Shown piece by piece: positions 60,362 through 64,000 of a DNA stretch of 64,000 nt. Position 1 is the stretch's first letter; every line of letters begins with the position of its first letter. Source of the stretch: Sipunculus nudus (Eukaryota > Annelida > Sipuncula > Golfingiida > Sipunculidae); contig CM049320.1 in the NCBI GenBank assembly GCA_026874595.1, positions 39,060,714 through 39,124,713 on the forward strand. The letters run 5' to 3'. The notes under the pieces were generated by a model. That model was not told the origin of the DNA. It made no database searches and saw nothing but the letters and a program-made list of their open reading frames with translations. Made by a program: the position numbers and the translations under genes.

Positions 60362-61822
60362 CTGAACAGCTTAAAAAACTTTTTGTGAATGAATGGTCTC
60401 AAAACTGCTTAAAACCATGTTGCTTTTCTGTTGACAATCAAAGAAAATAGCATATCACTTCAGTGTTTATCAAACTGTTAAACCCTGTCAGATCTGTACT
60501 TTGTTGCATGGCTGTGTCATATAGACAATGAATTCATTACACCTGTTTGGCTGCTTACCTGGTTAGTCAGTTGATTAATATGTTGGTTTGTCTGTTAGCA
60601 ACTCTTTCAAAAACTTGTGAACAGATTTTGATTAAATTCATTCTAAGGTATGGATGGCAACCAAGGAACAAACTATGAATTTTTTGGATGTAATCTGGAT
60701 CACCATAATGTTTTTAAATACTTCTTTATCACTGCAAGGCATGGTGATTCCTTTATTCCTGCCCCAAGCAAAAGCCATTCACTGTCATCAGGGACAGTCT
60801 TTTTTTTGTTTCAAAGTTTGATCAGGATTCTGGAGGATATATAACTGTAGTTTCGGACTAGTTTTCTAGTTATTAAATCAATTACTGTATCTATCTCCTA
60901 TCACAGCTGAAATATGTTTTTGTCTTCATTATCATTATTATTATTTGTATGTCACTTTTTTTAACTTAAATCTGGTTTACCTCTCCAGGACTGATATCAA
61001 TTGATAGCTTGAGTGACCTAGATCTATTTTTAAGGTCACAGCTCTGAAATAAAGTTGTAATCACAACATTTCACTATAAATTTTCTCCTAAACTATTTGT
61101 GGTAAACTGATGAAAATCTTATAAACTCTAAAAAGGACCATTAATATACCAAAAATTTGGAAGACAATGAAGGGTGAATTTACCACATATGATAATGCGT
61201 GAGTTACGCTATAATAACTTATTAAACTGTCATGGTACAGTGAATAATAATTACTTTGTATATCTCAGTTTAATGCACATTGTTTTTTTAGATTAAGCAA
61301 TGGTTTGGTACAATGGACAGAAACAGAACAAAGGCTGTAGAAGGCTTGTCTTCTGTACACACTTAAGCTACCCTGCATTTTAAATAGAGATCTGGTCATA
61401 GATACTTGGTCACACTAAACAATCCATCCATCCTTTCTTGAGATATTAATATTTTGTGTGGTCAAATTCTCATCAAAATTAACTATTATTGTCACTTTGC
61501 AAGACTGTTATGGTCAAATATATTTTACATTTTATGGTAATTTCACTCAACCATTGTTAAAAAATCCTCTGTGACCATGCATAAGCAATGCCTCAAGATA
61601 TTTTATACCAAGTGTGTTGTAAATGGGGTCATTTCCCATATATTTACACACAGCTTCTGAGAAATTTGACATTATTTCATGAAGGCAGCAATCAAACTGC
61701 CATATGTCATAAACTAAGAGAGAATATATCCATCCCAGTCAGCAGAATACATGTCACTGACTTGCTCACATGGACCTGTCCAAACACTGACAAGAAAGGA
61801 TAACATGGTTGTAACATTTTTT
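60362..61822. other. No gene seen
   Basis: Unassigned AT-rich sequence. Confidence 0.4.
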
Positions 61823-62940
61823 CAAGTGACCCGTTGGTCATGATGCTCAGCCGACTGAGATGTTGACAATATGTCCTTGCACAGACAACTAATTATGATT
61901 ATGTAGGTGGCATCATTGTTCATGCATATTAGCTTAAGTTCATCAAGACCCATAAACACAACAAATTTGATGACAATCCAACCAGCCTTTCCTGAGTAAT
62001 CTGGCAATTTGTGTGTATTTTGCATTATTTCTGGAGTGCTCTAACATACCCCAAAACTCTGAGAATATAGGTCACAATGACCAAATTTTAGGTTTCTGGG
62101 GGAACTTTTCATGGACCTTCCTGGAAGTTAGGATAGAAGATTCCAGGTCCAGTGTTTATGTATTGTACCCTGCTTTGGTATCACATTTTTAATTATGCTG
62201 GTGGGTGCTTATAGGCCCCATAGCTCAGAGAATATGGGTAACAGAGACCTAATTTCAAGTTTCCAAGGATATTTTTCACAGACCTCCCTGGATGTCAAGT
62301 CAGAAGATTCTAGGACCAATTTATCTTTTTATAACGCATAAAAACATTTACCTTCTTTCTACATCAACAACCTTTGATTTTATTAAATATGCATGCATTT
62401 TGCTGGAAATCAAACTTAGGCTAGATATTTTATTTATGAACATTCTAATGAGTTTTATCAAATCCTTTATATTCTTCATACAAGTTATCATGGTAGCTAT
62501 CATAATGACACTACAAAGCAGCCTGGTAACCTGGTGACCTCATTAAATATGCGTGAAATCTGCTGAGAATTTAATTGTGGTGAAAAACTTTATTGGTTAT
62601 GATACTGAGTTTCATGAAAATCCATAGGATTTTTGTTAAGTCACCACAGTGCCTCCAAAATGCAGTGATCTCTGACCTCATGAAATATGCATGGATTTTG
62701 CTGGAAATTGAACTTAGGCAAGATATTTTATATTTTGAGTTTTATCAAATCCTTCATATACTTCTTAAGTTACAAAGTAGCCTAATGATCCATGACTTTA
62801 TTAAATATGTGTGGATTTTGTTGATAATCAAACTCAGGTGATAATATGGTGGTTAGTAGTTATGGTGAGTTTGGGTGAAAATCCATAAAAGCCCCATAAA
62901 GTTATCACGACAGCATTAAAAGTTAATGGACGGACTGTGG
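61823..62940 (+). mobile_element. Tandem-unit element with 'caagggaccc' head
   Basis: Starts with a degenerate head (caagtgacccgttggtcatg, gctcagccga). Two units of the 15230-16253 type follow (62040-62320), then three or four units marked 'attaaatatgcatg', 'attttgctggaaat' and 'cttaggc.agatatttta' (62378, 62541, 62684, 62797). It closes at 'aatggacggactgtgggt'. This joins the head family with the tandem-unit family. The 3' boundary is approximate. Confidence 0.6.
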
Positions 62941-64000
62941 GTATACCATAATACTTCCATTATATGAAAAGCATATAAAAACCATGACAAGGTTAAAATT
63001 TACAATTTTCAATGAGAACATTCGCGAATAAAACATCTTTTTTACAGTGACCATATTAATATTTATCAGAAAACATACTCCATTCACCTGCAACCTAATC
63101 CATGTCTGATTAATTACTATCTCAACTAGGTAGTCCTGATGGTGGACAGACTGCATGCATGGTCATGTTTCCAAATCAAGTAAACAAAGGCACGTATCAG
63201 ATTACAATCATACTGAAGAATAAATTTCATATAATCTTACCCTCTTAGTAGTCTTCAGATGAGTTAAAAAAAAATAATCCATTTGTGAAAAGACAAACAA
63301 TGTTTAATAATGAAATATTGTGATTTTTCAACCAAAGCTATTGATGTATATCCTTCAAATATATAATGTAATGCCTGGCTGGGGTTAAATATATCTGCTA
63401 ATTTTGTGATCTCATTAAGCTGGTTACAGCTGTAAATTCATTTAATAATAATTTTTTTGTCATCTGATTTTTTTTTTTTGCTGGGCATCATGAGTAAAAA
63501 ATCTGCAATGATGAATGTCTCAGTTAAGTTCTCAAATAGTTTCAACATCTGCACACAGGTGTCAGCACTGGCCAATCTTATTAGAATCACTTTAGGGTAA
63601 ACTTTATCAGTTTGAGGGTTACTTGTTTGTAGTTTCAATTTCACATTAAGATTTGAATGGAAAATAATTAGATCTGTAATATCTGAAAGTCTACTTCTAT
63701 ATGTATTTTTCCCATCAACTGGTCAGGGAGTAAAAGCCTGCAGTTCATCCATGAATCACATTAATAAATAAATGTGTAGGCTTCACTTTTACTGCTCCAG
63801 AAAAAGATGTACACTGGTACCAACTATCTTTACAATTTTTTTTTAGAATGAGGTCACTTAAATACTTTGTTCTAACCGACCTACTTAAACCTGCAATTGT
63901 TACACTTGAATGAGCATGTTTCAAGTATTTTTCAGGCATATGCTCTTTTTCTCAAAATTAAAAAAATATATACTGACCAAAAATATTCTGTGATGAAACC
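62941..64000. other. No gene seen
   Basis: Unassigned AT-rich sequence with short ORFs only. Confidence 0.4.

Noticed and set aside
1-64000. Reverse transcriptase, transposase or viral coding remnants
   Set aside because: No frame in either strand shows a recognisable polymerase, integrase, transposase or capsid motif; all elements found are non-autonomous.

Overview
The window reads as AT-rich nuclear DNA from an animal, most likely a bivalve mollusc. There are no dense ORFs and no operons. The longest open frame is 171 codons. Most of the recognisable content is short non-autonomous transposons, tRNA-derived SINEs and tandem repeats. The bivalve call is an inference from the style of the mobile elements: internal tandem repeats, GGAC or GACGAC microsatellites and a 3' hairpin, as in oyster 'Pearl' elements and other Helitron-like elements. 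No protein-coding gene, rRNA gene or intact tRNA gene could be supported, so the window is best read as intergenic or deep intronic sequence.

Layout. 0.7-3 kb: a foldback element of a family carrying 'acttgccc' motifs, a 1.5-kb tandem array (56-bp monomer, 112-bp higher-order unit) and a ~100-bp MITE. 4-10 kb: a decayed SINE, a GC-rich 400-bp segment between perfect 14-bp direct repeats, and a two-copy element ending in a (GGAC)n tract plus hairpin. 12-18 kb: three more 'acttgccc' elements and two tandem-unit elements ending in hairpins. 18-26 kb: a 51-bp array, a less AT-rich unassigned stretch, an 851-bp hAT-like element with a perfect 8-bp target duplication, a ~2-kb TIR element (copy A) and a two-unit element. 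28-36 kb: a CCAAT-rich promoter-like stretch, a 1-kb hairpin-ended element with three ~300-bp units, and the most structured element (33545-35313: 5' hairpin, (CGC)16, alternating 149/131-bp repeats with a perfect palindrome, 3' hairpin and CTAG). 38-50 kb: hAT-like elements, two SINEs, a CRE cluster and mononucleotide tracts. 50-57 kb: a foldback element flanked by TTAA, a 273-bp element with a related unoccupied site inside the window, an RFX X-box and a second hAT-like element with an 8-bp target duplication. 58-63 kb: copy B of the 2-kb element nested inside another element, and another tandem-unit element.

The parts do not work together as genes. What links them is a recurring design. 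At least five otherwise dissimilar elements share a simple-repeat or short-tandem region followed by an imperfect terminal hairpin, and several carry internal GGTGGCGCCACC palindromes and TCAAGGTCA nuclear-receptor-like half sites. No complete new biological system was found. The strongest leads are that shared modular architecture, the nested and empty-site insertion histories, and a few candidate regulatory clusters.
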